This document shows, piece by piece, positions 44,030-55,942 of a DNA stretch of 64,000 bases. This DNA is from Pegoplata infirma. Taxonomy: Eukaryota; Arthropoda; Insecta; Diptera; Anthomyiidae. The DNA is taken from positions 207,890,035 to 207,954,034 of the forward strand of contig OY992539.1 in assembly GCA_963921195.1 (NCBI GenBank), in the 5' to 3' direction. Below the pieces are notes generated by a model that made no database searches, had not been told where the DNA came from, and saw only the letters and a program-made list of their open reading frames with translations. Within the stretch, counting starts at the first letter, position 1. Every line of letters starts with the position of its first letter. Position numbers and translations under genes: made by a program.

Positions 44030-45945
44030 AATCCATATCAACATAGCAAAAAAAATTGAATTTTTGACGTCCATCGACCCAAATTTCATGAAACTCGGTA
44101 TATATGTTGGGACTTACTCAACTTATGCTCAAACAAAATTTAAGACTTTTGACTTCTGTAGTTTTGGAAATATGACGTTTCAAAAGTCAAGAAAATCTTT
44201 TAAAAGCTAAATTACAAATATTTATATCTCGAAAAGTATTTGAGGTATATCACTCCCAGATAGCTTTTTTTAAAGGCAAAATCATCACCTTTAAAATATC
44301 ATTTTGCAACAATTTTTATTTTGGAATCTTTTTTGTGTTTCTGCACAATTCGCGATTCGCAAAAACATATCAAAAAAAGCGACATTTTTAAAAATCTTAA
44401 AAAAATATATGTTAATGGTATGAGTCCTAGCTACAAGCTCTAAAAATTTCGCGTTGGTGAACGTATTAAGTCTAAAGATATTAATAAAAATGTCTTGACA
44501 AGTAGGGTTTTTTTCTAAAATCTCATGAATATTTAATTACTATTTTTGAATATTTTTGCAAATACATAAAATAAACGGTGAAAAAAGTAAAGTTGATGGC
44601 ACACACGAGTACTACACATGAATATATTGTAACATAACTTTTTATCGATTACACTACTTAACAAAAGTCAACTTTTTTTGCAGAGTCTTCTAGAACACAT
44701 TTTGAAAAGTATTTGGCCTACACGAATCTGTCATCATAAACATTTTATCAAATTGTCTTCTGGACATATATGCCTATTTTACAGACTAAACCCTCAAACC
44801 CAAGAAAGAAACGTTATAATAAATGTTTAACACTGACATACCTCATATTATTTGTTCGTTTTATATTTTTGTATGCTTCAGCTGCAAAAACTAAATGGGC
44901 AAATCACGAGAACGCGATTACATAAAAATGACAATGGATTCGCGTTTAGTGGATTCACGTTAAATAGGGCAAACGACTTAAGAAAATGTATTTTAAACAA
45001 TGAAAATTAAAAAAATAAAAATATTAGGGAACAAAGTATATGCAAATAATATTTGCAAATTTTGCTCAAAATTTAGATTTTTTTTGCACATATTTTCGCA
45101 TAAACTCAATAAATTTTGAAATAATATGCATTTTTAATAATTTTTCCAATATAAAGTCATTCGTTGGTTTTTATGGGCAGGGACCGCAAAAGAGGTCTTT
45201 TCTCGAAAAGGCGATTTGATAAAATTTTTATGATGCCAGATTCGTGTTAAAGAGACCAAAATACTTTAGCAAATGTAATCTAAGAGTCTGTGCAAAAAAA
45301 AGTTAATTTTTGTAGAATAGTGTAATTGATAAATATTCATGTTATATTGTAGCTATGTGTAGTACCCGTATGTACCATTAACTTTACTTTTTTCACCGTT
45401 TTATTATGTGTATTTGCAAAAATATTCAAAAATTAAAATTTAATATTCATCAGATTTGATAAAAATTTACTACTTGGCAACACATTTTTACTCATATCTC
45501 TGGTCTTAATACGTTCACCAACTCAAAATTTATACAGCTTGTAGCTAAGATAGTAGCCAATAATATATATTTTTTTCAGATTTTTAAAAATGTCGCTTTT
45601 TCAGATATATTTTCGCGAATCGCGAATTTTGCAGAAATAAAAAAAAAATTCCAAAATAAAAATTTTTGCCAAATGCAATTTGAAAGGTCATGGTTTTGCC
45701 TTTAAAACAAGCTATCGGAGAGTAATATAGCTCAAATACTTTTGAAGATATAAATGTTTATATTTCATCCTTTAAAAGATTTTCTTGACTTTTGACACGC
45801 CATATTTCTGGAACCACGAAAGTTAAAGGTCTTAAATTATGCCTGAGTATAAGTCTTATAAGTCCCAACATATACACAAAGTTTCATCAAATTCGGAGAC
45901 ATCGAAGGAAATCAGGGGTTCATGTTGAAAAATTTTAACTCTTTT
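44030..45945. mobile_element. 1.9-kb palindrome, arms ~850 bp
   Basis: Blocks ACTTTTGACTTCTG, GAAAATCTTTTAAAAG, CGCGATTCGCAAAAAC, AAAATGTCGCTTTT-type, GTGAACGTATTAAG, ACGGTGAAAAAAGTAAAGTT, TTTTTGCAGAGTCTTCTAG and GAATCTGTCATCATAAA in the left half recur inverted in the right half. The centre is near 44980. Divergence between arms is high, so the element is old or the arms evolved separately. No coding, no clear ends. Confidence 0.75.
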
Positions 45946-46431
45946 TGGTCTTCCTTAATATATGCAACGATTTTTTTTTTTTGGAAATAGTATAAAAAAT
46001 TTATGACAGATAATTTTATTTCATCATTTTTCCACCCATTATTTTTACCTTTCACTGTCTATTGAGTTGTTATTTTAATATGTCCTGTGTATGTATTGAA
46101 TGGTTTAAAGGCATTTCTTTTTGAAAATATTTGCTTACAATTATTTGTAATAGCATGTCCTGTTAAATTTGTGCCCGTAAGTGTTTACCACTACTATCAC
46201 TCAATTGAGTTAACATTATTGCAATTAAAATAAATTTTAAAAATTTTATTTTTTTTTTTGTTTTGGATGCCATAAACGGGCAATTCACAAAAAGTATTTA
46301 ATTCGCTAGAACATCAAAAGTTGTAAATTGTATATTACTCTTTAGAGAAATGTATCAGAATCATGGAATCTAATGTTTCTTTAAGAACAATACAATATTT
46401 TAAAAAAACTAGTTCAAAAAATTTTGAAAGT
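45946..46431. other. No gene seen
   Basis: AT-rich sequence with a short T-run; no repeat partner found. Confidence 0.35.
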
Positions 46432-47985
46432 AGGGCCGAAAATAAAACAAGTGTCTTCCAGTTTTTCTAGATCAATTCGCGTTTCCTCGAAAATCGTCAA
46501 TATGAAAAGTTGTGTTTCTCCAAAGAAGTGTGAAATAAGTCGAAAAATTTATTAAATCTACTTCTGAGCTAAATAATCGTTATGCATGTCTTTAGTGAAA
46601 TTTGAATGCGGTTCTTTTGGTGGAACACATTAATCCTCTATCTGCCATTTTAAGGAGTCATTATAGCCCTTTTTCAAATATTCTTATTTAACACCACTAA
46701 AACGTGCATTTAAAGGGTTAAAATGTTCAACAAAAATATTTTGCATAAAATTTCACTAGGGATAAAAGTTTTTGCTTTTTAAGCATTTTGTACACTTCGC
46801 TGGAATTTTTGGTCTTTAACAACCCATTGTGAAATTTTATGCAGAAAATTTTCGCAGAATATTTTAACGCTTCAAACGGACGTTTTAGTGGTTTTCTATG
46901 AGAATTTTTAAAAAAGGTCAAATTTAATAAAATATGATACCATAAAAGTTTTTTTTCTTTTTAAGCATTTTGTACACTTCGCTAGAATTTTTGGTCTTTG
47001 ACAACCCATTGTGAAATTTTATGCAGAAAATTTTCGCAGAATATTTTAACGCTTCAAACGGACGTTTTAGTGGTTATCTATGAGAATTTTTAAAAAAAGG
47101 TCAAAACTGACTTCTAAAAATAGGAGATAGAGGGTTAATATGTTACGTTAAAAGAACCGCCATTAAATTTTACTGAAGACATAAATTAATACTATTTTTC
47201 CCAGAAGCATATTTGGTACATTTTTTCGACTTATTTCACACTTCTTTTGTAGTTGCATTTTTCGCAAACAATAACGCGAATTGACTGAAAAAACTGAGAG
47301 ACAAACGAATGTTATTTTTATCCCCACTATTGAACATTTTCTAAAGTGTATTTTTTTTTTTTTAATTTTTCGCGAAAACTCGAATTGATCTAGAACAAGT
47401 AAAAAAGTGAAATTCGGCATTGCCGAATGTATTGATACCCTCCACAATGTAAACAAGATTATTTGGAAAAAAATAAAAAATCGCCCAAAAATTAATCCGC
47501 GATTTTTTTTTTTTGTAAAAAATATGTTTGTTCTTGTTTAAATACCATTAGGCATCGAATTCTGTTCACAAATTGCAACTTGCTGCCGAATTAAAGCATT
47601 TTGTATTTTTAGGTTATGTTGAATGTACCAAAATTTTTGAGGTGTCCTTACATTTTCGTTCAAAACTTTTGAACAGCTGAACCGATTTCGCTCATATGAA
47701 ATACCAAACTGCTCGGGAGAAAAATAAGTACATATATTTTGCCTTTGATCGCCATTTCAACAGACAGACGGACATCGCTAGAATGTCTTAGAATCGATCC
47801 CTGATCAATAATTTATATACTTTATGGGATCCCAGACCAATATTTCGATGAGTTACAAACGGAATGACAAACTTATATATACCCTCTATCACTAACAAGG
47901 AAGGTCTTTCACTAAGGGGAGGGTATTGAAACTGAGAGACATGGGTATTTTATTTTCGACCCCCTTCCAAAATTTTTTTGTCTGG
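46432..47985. mobile_element. Palindromic element with tandem core, split by a DINE-B
   Basis: The left arm GGGCCGAAAATAAAACAAG, TTTCTAGATCAATTCGCG (46434-46492) pairs with CGAATTGATCTAGA (47380-47394) and, beyond the DINE, ATTTTATTTTCGACCCCC (47948-47965). The core has two copies of a block of about 140 bp at a spacing of 182 (AAGCATTTTGTACACTTCGC at 46781 and 46963). No coding. Confidence 0.75.
47396..47927 (+). mobile_element. DINE-B copy inside a palindrome arm
   Basis: CAAGTAAAAAAGTGAAATTC, CGGCATTGCCGAATG, ATACCCTCC, B body, CAGACGGACATCGCTAGAATG in shortened form, TTTATGGGATCCC, TCGATGAGTTACAAACGG, and GGGGAGGGTATT at the end. Removing it restores the inverted arm TCTAGAAAAACTG without an obvious duplication, as expected for Helitron-type insertion. 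Confidence 0.8.
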
Positions 47986-48332
47986 TTCATGTGTGCAGCC
48001 AAAATCTGTAATTTGTCGGACGGTGTTATACATAATTTTCAATTATGCTAATATTTGTTATTACTATCTCTGCTATTTTTGTTTTCATTCCTTTTCTCTT
48101 TCCTCTTCCTTTTTCATTTTTCATATTTAATAATTTTTACTTTTTCCCACTTGACGTGTTGATTTTTTTCAATTAACGTAATATACCAAATGCAGTAAAA
48201 TTACACTAACCACATCAGTAATTATATTTAATCATCATATTATAGTGCAAAGGAAATAGAAAAATTGATATTTCGTGATGAAGAGTCGATATTCAGTGAA
48301 GGGCTGGTGATAAAAGTTTATTTTGTAAATTA
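47986..48332. other. No gene seen; TC-rich patch
   Basis: CTTTTCTCTTTCCTCTTCC-like pyrimidine-rich stretch at about 48090-48120; otherwise AT-rich. Confidence 0.4.
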
Positions 48333-48805
48333 CACTGTAAGTAAAATTTAAACTTTTGAAATGACACACAAAAACGCCGAGACACCCCAACTTATTTTTG
48401 GGTCATAGAATCCAGTGGTATACTCCGTTTTAAAAAGTTAGCTCAAAATAACGAGATATTTCGATTTTAAATTTGCAAATGTAAGAGTAAAAATTGCATA
48501 AATCCAAAAAAATTATAAAATTCATCAAAATAAGAGCAAGTATTGCTGCATGTCCGATTGAAAATGGACGTCCATTATTTCCTAGATAAAAATTTTGATA
48601 AATAACAAGTTTTTAATAATTTTTTTAAGCTTTTTCATTCGAATAAAATGAAAAATCGCCTTAAATCTACTACAAATTTAAAATCGAAATATCTCGGGAT
48701 ATTGAGCTAACTTTTCAAAACGGGGTACAGCACTGGATTCTACGGCCCAAAATTAGGTTGACGTGTCTCGGCGTTTTGGTGTGTCATTTTCACCTACTTA
48801 CAGTG
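48333..48805. mobile_element. 473-bp MITE with CACTGTAAGTA ends
   Basis: CACTGTAAGTAAAATTT and the inverse TACTTACAGTG, with ATGACACACAAAAACGCCG / CGGCGTTTTGGTGTGTCAT close behind. Left flank TA (48331-48332), right flank TT, so a TA target with one decayed base. No coding. Confidence 0.75.
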
Positions 48806-49720
48806 TTATTTGTAAAAACGAAGAATATACATGAGAAAATATTAAATTCGGAAATATCGAGAAAAACAAAATAAAGATCGAGATTTGATTAAAAAATAAT
48901 TATTACAATAAAAAAATAATTCATTAAAAAACAGTACAGAAATTAGTAATACCAAATAATTATTTTGTTGATTCAATTAAAAAATAGTAAAAACAATTAA
49001 ATTTTATTGATTGAAATAATTTGATCAATTAACTTTTTAATCGCCGACATTATTTTAGTTGGGACGGATTTAATCTCCAATAAATTGGGTGGAAAATTGA
49101 AAATTTACTATTAGGACAGTTTCTTTGATTTTCACTCGACCTTGCAATGGATTCTTGAACATATTCCAAGGAAAAAAACATTTTTTTTTGTAAAATTATT
49201 TGCTAAAAAAAATCTAATTTCTCTTCTAAACAATTAATTCTTTCGTGAAAATTTTAAAACAAAATCTTCGATTCTAGAATATTTTGATATGATAATGCAC
49301 TCTGCCTGCTACCGATAGTTTGAAATAGAAAATTTTGCTAGGAATATATTCCCCTGTTGGATTTTTTTTTTTAATTCTCTCACCTTCCCATCTCTACTAT
49401 TAAGTGATATGTGCCATTGGGATTATTGTATTTTTTATACTTAAATATCATATTTCATGGTATCAGTAAAAGCAAATCAATGTTAATTTGAATTAAATGT
49501 CATGTTAATTTATAATTTTATTATAACATTTGAACGTTTAAACTGCAACATTGACTTTTTGATATTTGCCAACAAAATATAAAATACAGATAATAATTAC
49601 ACTGTCTAAAAGTTAATATTGATTTGAAATCTATTACCCAGCTAAAAAAGTAACAGCAACCTGTACCAGAAGTAAATTATAAGCGACTTTTTCAGTTTCA
49701 AGCTTAGGAGCAAGAGAAAC
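48806..49720. other. No gene; fragment of the ATTGATTCAATTAA repeat family
   Basis: TTGTTGATTCAATTAAAAAAT and ATTTTATTGATTGAAATAA at 48960-49020 resemble the CACAGAAA elements. The remaining 700 bp shows no structure. Confidence 0.4.
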
Positions 49721-49862
49721 AAACGACAAACCGACATTTAAAACCTTACTGATGATAACACTAAATGGGGTGTTTGAAACCGGTATGGGAAATACCAGAA
49801 ATGTATATAATTTTTAGAAATTCAATTTTTCTTCTGCATTTTTTCAACTTGAACCCTTATAA
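49721..49862 (+). repeat. Hammerhead-bearing repeat segment, copy 2
   Basis: Matches the minus strand of 22350-22527 across about 140 bp. The match begins at AACGACAAACCGACATTT and ends at TTTTTCAACTTGAACCC. Outside it the two loci do not align, so the segment is the conserved unit. Confidence 0.8.
49735..49803 (+). ncRNA. Hammerhead-ribozyme-like motif, copy 2
   Basis: CATTT (49735-49739), CTGATGA (49749-49755), stem II AACAC...GTGTT (five pairs plus one G-U; sequence differs from copy 1 in the loop half), GAAA (49776-49779), the self-complementary ACCGGT (49779-49784), A at 49785 as predicted cleavage position, then TGGG pairing with CTTA next to the core, and AAATG (49799-49803) closing the outer helix. 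Stem I therefore has two helices separated by an internal loop, the place where natural hammerheads make loop-loop contacts. The base of stem II is a U-U as in copy 1. Self-cleavage would need two copies pairing through ACCGGT. Inference from structure; not tested. Confidence 0.65.
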
Positions 49863-50239
49863 AAGTTTTTTATTTCAAACAAATTTATTGATAATTGCGA
49901 CCTGTATTGTGCTATCGCCCTAACGGATGGATATCGCAAAATCGATTTAAAAAGTTATTTAGAGAGTTGATTTGTTTCTTTAAACGTGGGGTAGCATAAA
50001 TATTTTGGTAGTTTTTTTTTAACATTTCTTTTGAATTTGCTTTCCTTTTCAGAGGTTTTAATAAAGCACTTCAGTTAGAAATGGTGTTCACTTTTTTGCT
50101 GGGCTTTTGGAAAAAAATGCTACTAAAAACATTTCAAGTCTTAAAACTCTAGGAGCCTTTTAAAGAATATAATTTTTTGATGCTAGATTTTATTATTAAA
50201 TTTAAATTATGCAAAAACTTTAAATTTTTGTTAAACCTT
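49863..50239. other. No gene; small DINE-E trace
   Basis: ATTGCGACCTGTATTGTGC and CGGATGGATATCGCAAAATC at 49895-49945 match part of the E body. The rest is AT-rich. Confidence 0.4.
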
Positions 50240-52431
50240 TTTAATTGTTTTTCTATTATAATGTATGTATAACAGATTATAACAAATTGTTATCATATAT
50301 AATATTTTATAATAAATTTTAATCATGTTATAATATTTTATAACAAATTATAATTGTGTTATAATATATTATAACGAATTATAATTGTTATATAATTTAT
50401 TATAACTATATTATTATCTTGATAATAAAAATTATAACATAATTATAATCGTAGTACCTATAGTTTATTATACTTAACAAATTATAATCGTAGCATAATA
50501 TAGAATGCTATAAAAAAATTGTGATCGCTGGTTGAAAATTTCAAATAATTTAAAAAATGAGTTAAATTTGGAGAATATCTATAATACTTTTAAATTTTAA
50601 AGAAGACCTTATTTAGTGCTACTGAATTTATTACTGAAATTTAACTTCTTTGATTTACTTATTTTTACAAAAATTCCAAAAGCTGTATACATATTTAAAA
50701 AAAAAAAAACAAGGAAGAAAGTTATATACCACATGATACCCTACACCAGTGTTTTCTGGAAAATGGGTCCCAAGTCCAAACATGGACCGATTGGGTCTGT
50801 CTTTTGTTAGATCATTATTTAGTGTAGAAAACACACACAGATTAAATTTGAGTGGAATTAGATAATTTTTTTTTGTCAATAGACCAATTTAACTGAATGT
50901 CGGTCGAAATTTTTATATGGGGGACTAAGTCCAAAAATGGTCCAATTATATTCCGATTTGATAAGGTTACTTCAGTACATGTTTAACACCTAAAAATAAA
51001 ATTTTTATCAAATATTTCCATTTTTATGAATTTTGAGAGAATTATGTGAATATCGGGAGGGTGGTTTGTATGGGGACTACCAGAAGGACTAACCTGATTC
51101 GTTTGAAATTTGGAATGGTGATTCGTGCATACAAAATTTGATTACCTGCCAAATTTCAAAGTGATATCTATTATAATATGGTTATTAGAGACATTTAAGC
51201 CGAATCCAAAGGGAGCGTTTGTATGGGGGCTAGGTCTTACCACGGACCGATTTTCTCCAATTTCAATAGGATTCGTCCTTGGGCCAAAAGATGCATAAGT
51301 TCAAATTTCAAGTTAATTGATTGAAAATTGCGACCTGTATCGTGCTTAAACCGATAGATGGACAGACGAACTTACGGACATAGCTAAATCGATTCAAAAA
51401 GTAATTCTGAGTCGATCGGTATACTTGAAGGTAGGTCTAGGACCAATATTTCGGGTAGTCACAAACATCAGCACAAACTCATTATACCCTGTACCACAGA
51501 GTGGTGTAGGGTATAAACATCGTTTGATAAAACAATTTATGATCCCGGTATAATTAATTATAACAAATTATAATTTAGGCATAAAATATTATATTAAATT
51601 ATAATCTTGTTATAATATATTTTAAGAAATTGTTATCATAGTATAATATGTTATAACAGATTATAATAAATTATATCGCATTATAATTCAGATAAAAAAT
51701 AATATAACAGATTATAATCTTGGCGTAATGTATTGTAACAAACTATAATTATGTTATAACAAATTGTATTCAATTTAACAAATTATAATCGTAGTACAAT
51801 AAATATAACTACTTATTTAAAAACGCGTTATAATAAATTATATCAAATTCTAATTTTTATTAGAAATATCATAAAATATTATAATCGTAGTATTATATAT
51901 TATAATGAATTATAATCGTGGTATAATATTTTATTTCAAATTATAACAGTTTTATATTACATTAAATGAAATTATAATAGTGCAAAAAATATTTTTACAA
52001 ATTATAATCGTGGCTTAATATTTTATAACAAATAATAATCGTAGTATAATATTTTATAACAATTATTATTTGCGGCATAATATAAGTATAATGTCAATTT
52101 ATACAATAATTTAAATAACAATATGATATAATAAAAGAAGTTTAATTTAATTATAATTAAATAATATAATTTCCAAATTCAATAACATAGTAGAATATTA
52201 TAATAGATTTGTAACAGTTTGGAACAAATTATTACCTTGAAATAATATTTTATAACAAATTATAACATTGTTATAAAAAAATTATAACAAAATGTTATCT
52301 CAGCATAATTTATTATAACAAATTATAATATGTAATAATTATAACATATCTTCTCTAAATGGTTGCGCTAGTTCTAGGTGGTCTCCAATAACATAATAGA
52401 ATGCAATATCATAATAGAATATTGTAATAGA
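50240..52431. repeat. AT satellite, 31-bp monomer, block 1a
   Basis: Degenerate monomers of the form AACAAATTATAATCGTGGTA followed by TAATATTTTAT, 31 bp each. They fill 50240-50520 and 51520-52431. A DINE-E lies between (50708-51516), with some unassigned sequence at 50521-50707. Near 52346 the anchor ATCTTCTCTAAATGGTTGCG begins a higher-order unit. Confidence 0.8.
50708..51516 (+). mobile_element. DINE-E, full-length-looking copy
   Basis: CAAGGAAGAAAGTTATATAC, CCCTACACCAGTGTTTTCTG, AAGTCCAAACATGGACCG at the start. GTATGGGGACTACCAGAAGG and GTATGGGGGCTAGGTC in the body. It ends with ATAGATGGACAGACGAAC, GAGTCGATCGGTATACTTG, ACCAATATTTCGGGTAGTC and TACCCTGTACCACAGAGTGG, then GTAGGGTATAAA. About 810 bp, no coding. 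It interrupts the satellite. Confidence 0.8.
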
Positions 52432-52767
52432 CCCAGTATGCAAAATGAGTCGATATCGATACGAAAAAGACTCATTTTCTCTAAGAATTTCATCGATATC
52501 GAGTTCTATATAATGTCGATATAAAGCGTGTTTTCCTATGTGGCATGCAAGGTGATATAGAATCGAGTATTGGTACAGGATTCGATTCGATTTTTAATCG
52601 AAAAATTTCATGAATTTCGATACATTTGTTTTTTAATAATTTAGTTAATATCTTTAAAAACGGTAAGAATTAAAAAAAAATACTTACCTACAATTAACTA
52701 ATTTTTACTAATTTAATTTATTTATTCTTTAAATTTAATTTTTACTAATTACTATTTTTATCTACCT

Positions 52768-52832
52768 CACTTGAGATTTGAACTCAGAACTCCCAGTTTA
52801 CTGGTTGAACGCCTTACTCCTTCAGCCAAAGT
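52768..52832 (-). ncRNA. tRNA-like / Pol III-promoter-like core, minus strand
   Basis: TGGCTGAAGGAGTAAGG (52812-52828 on the minus strand, A-box-like) and GAGTTCAAATCTC (52773-52785, B-box-like, with a perfect GAG...CTC arm). CCAGT/ACTGG between them could form an anticodon-like stem. Counterpart of 39530-39590. Confidence 0.55.
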
Positions 52833-53042
52833 TTGATAATAAAAGTAGTTTTTTAAAATTACTTTTACTAAAATTTGAATTTTTTTTATTATTATTTGAA
52901 TTGCCCTTAAATTATAATTTGTATTTTTATTTGAATTACCCTGTTTTTATATTCATTTTATTTGGTTTTGACATACTTCTCCCAATTTGAAAATATTTAT
53001 ATTTCAAAATAAATATTAGTACAAACAAATTTCAAGTTGTGT

Positions 53043-53129
53043 ATGGCCTAGTTGGTTAGCAGGTTCGGCAGCTTATGATTTGTGGGTTTTTGGCCTTGGT
53101 TCAAACCCCGGTCGCGGATTTTTTTTTTT
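53043..53129 (+). ncRNA. tRNA-like core with A box, B box and T-run
   Basis: TGGCCTAGTTGG (53044-53055), GGTTCAAACCCC (53098-53109) and a T-run from 53119. GTCGCGG after the B box is kept in both copies. Same box spacing (54 bp) as at 39967-40032. Likely a tRNA-derived Pol III unit; not a functional tRNA by eye. Confidence 0.65.
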
Positions 53130-53451
53130 ATTTTTTTTTTATTGTTCTAGTGTTAGATATTATTTTTTTTTAATAATAAAAGTAAAATTTGTGGAATTTT
53201 TGTAAAATTTAATAAAACTAAAACTCGATGTTATATTGAAAATAAATATTTTTTTATGGAACAACAAATACGAGAATTCCTAAAATGTAGATTGGAAATC
53301 ATTTCGAAATCGATTAGTTTTTCAATAAAAATATGAGTTCGAGAAACGTTAAAATATCGACTGTATATAATATCGACTTCGAATCGTTATTGCGGAAAAG
53401 CCTCGAAAAAAACTTCGAAAAAATTGTCGCCTCGAAACTGTGCAGACTGGG

Positions 53452-54795
53452 GATGTATAACAGGTTATAACAAATTATTACCTTGAAATAATACTTTATA
53501 AGAAATTATAACCTTTATTATAAAAAAAAGTTATAACAAATTGTAATCGCAGCATAATTTAGTATAACAAATTATAATATGTTTTTATTATAATATGTCT
53601 TCTCTGAAAGGCTGCGCTAGTTCCAGGTGGTCTCCAATAACACAATAGAATCCAATAACATAATAGAATATTATAATTGATGTATAACAGATTATAATAA
53701 ATTATTACCTTGAAATAATATTTTATAACAAATTATAATCGTGTTACAATATTTAAAAACTTATTATAATTGTGGTATAATTCGTCATAACAAATTATAA
53801 CCTTATTATAAAAAAAAATATAACAAATTATAATATGTTATAATTATAATATGTCTTCTGTAAAAGGCTGCGGTAGTTTTAGGTGTTCTCCAATAACATA
53901 ATAAAATATTATAATAGATGTATAACAGGTTATAACAAATTATTACCTTGAAATAATATTTTATAACAAATTATAATCGTGTTATAATATATTAAAACCT
54001 ATTATAATTGTGGTATAATTTGTTATATCAAATTATAACCTTATTATAAAAAAAATACTACTATAACAAATTGTTAACGTAGCATAATTTATTATAACAA
54101 ATTATAATATGTTATAATTATAATATGTTATAATTATAATATGTTATAATTATAATATGTCTTCTCTAAAAGGCTGCGCTAGTTCTAGATGTTCTCCAAT
54201 AACATAATAGAATATTATAATAACTGTATAACAGGTTATAACAAATTATTACCTTGAAATAATATTTTATAACAAATTATATACGTGTTATAATATATTA
54301 AAACTTATTATAATTGAAGTATAATTCGTTAAAACAAATTATAACTTTATTATAAAAAAATTATATCAAATTGTAATCTCAGCATAATTTATTATAACAA
54401 ATAATAATATGTAATAATTATAATATGTCTTCTCGTAAACGCTGCGATAGGTGTTCTCCAATGACATAGTAGAATATTGTAATAGATGTATAACAGTTTA
54501 TAACAAATTATTACCTTGAAATAATATTTTATAACAAATTATAATCGTGTTATAATATATCAAAACTTATTTTAATTGTGGTATAATTTGTTATAACAAA
54601 TTATAACCTTATTATAAAAAATTATAACAAATTGTAAAGGCAGCATATTTTATTATAACAAATTATAATATGTCTTCTCCAAAAGGAGCATCATATTATT
54701 ATTATTTATCGCAGCATATTTTATTATAACAAATTATAATATGTTATAATTATAATATGTCTTCACCAAAAGGCTGCGTTAGTTGTAGGTATTTT
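53452..54795. repeat. AT satellite block 1b with ~245-306-bp higher-order units
   Basis: 31-bp monomers grouped by an anchor GTCTTCTCTAAAAGGCTGCG and then TAGTTCTAGGTGTTCTCC. Anchors start at about 53597, 53853, 54159, 54427, 54672 and 54769, giving unit lengths of 256, 306, 268, 245 and a partial 97. Orientation is opposite to the block at 57560-64000. Confidence 0.8.
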
Positions 54796-55610
54796 AAGAA
54801 ACTTTGTTAAACCAAGAACAAATTAAAGCTCCGTTTCAAATGCTGTTCTCAGGAATTTTGTTAGAAACCAAACCAAATTTAAGTTATTCTTCAAAAGGTG
54901 TTCTTTGAAAAATTGTAAGCCCTTAAGCTTAGGACACTTTCTAAAAGAGAAATTTTGGATTTACATTACGCTCTTATTAATAGAGTACAGTTTTCTACTA
55001 TTAATTGTGTAAATTTTCACATATTCCATTAATATTTTACTATAAATTGGGAAATTTTCAAAAAATTTTACTTAGAATTACACAATTTGCTTAAATTTAC
55101 CCAATTTTTTGTAAGAAACTTTTTTATTTATAAAATTAAATTTCTTTAAAAAATCCTATTTAAATTTTAAACTCTTTTTAAATTTTGTTGGTTACACTTT
55201 ACTGCTTTTCATATGAGGAACAGCACTTCTGTACTGTTCTCATCTGTTTGCATCAGTTGTTAACCAAAAAGTAACATGACTTTGTCTACGTTTGAATAAA
55301 CACTTAACTGACATTTTTCCCATTATTTTTTTAAATTTTTTTTTCTCTTTTCCTTATGAACTTTAGTTCCAAAAATATGCTTTTGTGTAAAATGTAATGC
55401 ATAAAAAAATGTTTTTTCTTTGCCAAAAATTTCAGTAAAGTCTCTGCAGACGTTTTGCAAAAGAAAAATAAAGGGAAGGTATGTTAAGATAAGATTGAGG
55501 ATTTTTTTATAAATAAATTAAAGTTTTCTAAATATTTTAAAATTTTAACAATTTAAAGTATAGTTAGCAAAACATTAATACAAAACTATTGTTAATTATT
55601 TAATAACAAC
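54796..55610. other. Satellite-free spacer, no gene recognised
   Basis: AT-rich but non-satellite sequence with two short related phrases (CAAATGCTGTTCTCAGG at 54837, AAAAGGTGTTCTTTG at 54892). Confidence 0.4.
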
Positions 55611-55862
55611 CCGTTTAAAAATGTGTTAGATCTTATCTGATCTGTTTATATTTACTTATATATGATCGTATCTGATTGAATATAATTATAACTGAAATGG
55701 CCAAAATCGAGATCTTATTGTATCTCGGATTTAGTCAAAATTGACACAAAATTGACATTTTATTATATATGATCAAATTGATTTTATTATATACAATCAG
55801 ATACAGTCATATATTATCAGATAAAAGGAGATCTGATAAGATCTTATCGATTTTTACACGAG
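55611..55862. mobile_element. Small inverted-repeat element rich in AGATCTTATC
   Basis: GTGTTAGATCTTATCTGATC at the left faces GATCTGATAAGATCTTATCG and TTTTTACAC at the right. Inner TATATATGATCGTATCTGATT and AATCAGATACAGTCATATAT pair too. No coding; ends approximate. Confidence 0.55.
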
Positions 55863-55942
55863 AAAACATGCTTTTAATAATTGTAACCTAACCGTGAAAT
55901 GAAAACAATGCCCCTCGTCTCGTTGTAGCGAAGTCGACCAAT

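Larger units (their letters stand above)
52432..53451. mobile_element. CCCAGT-family TIR element carrying two tRNA-like cores, copy 2
   Basis: CCCAGTATGCAAAATGAGTC at the left and CTGTGCAGACTGGG at the right, flanked by GA (52430-52431, 53452-53453). The uninterrupted satellite AATAGATGTATAACAG (for example 53680-53695) confirms the insertion point. Arms share TCGATATCGAGTTC / GAACTCATATTTTTATTG-type words. The core holds two tRNA-like sequences in divergent orientation. 1,020 bp, no protein-coding sequence. Confidence 0.75.
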
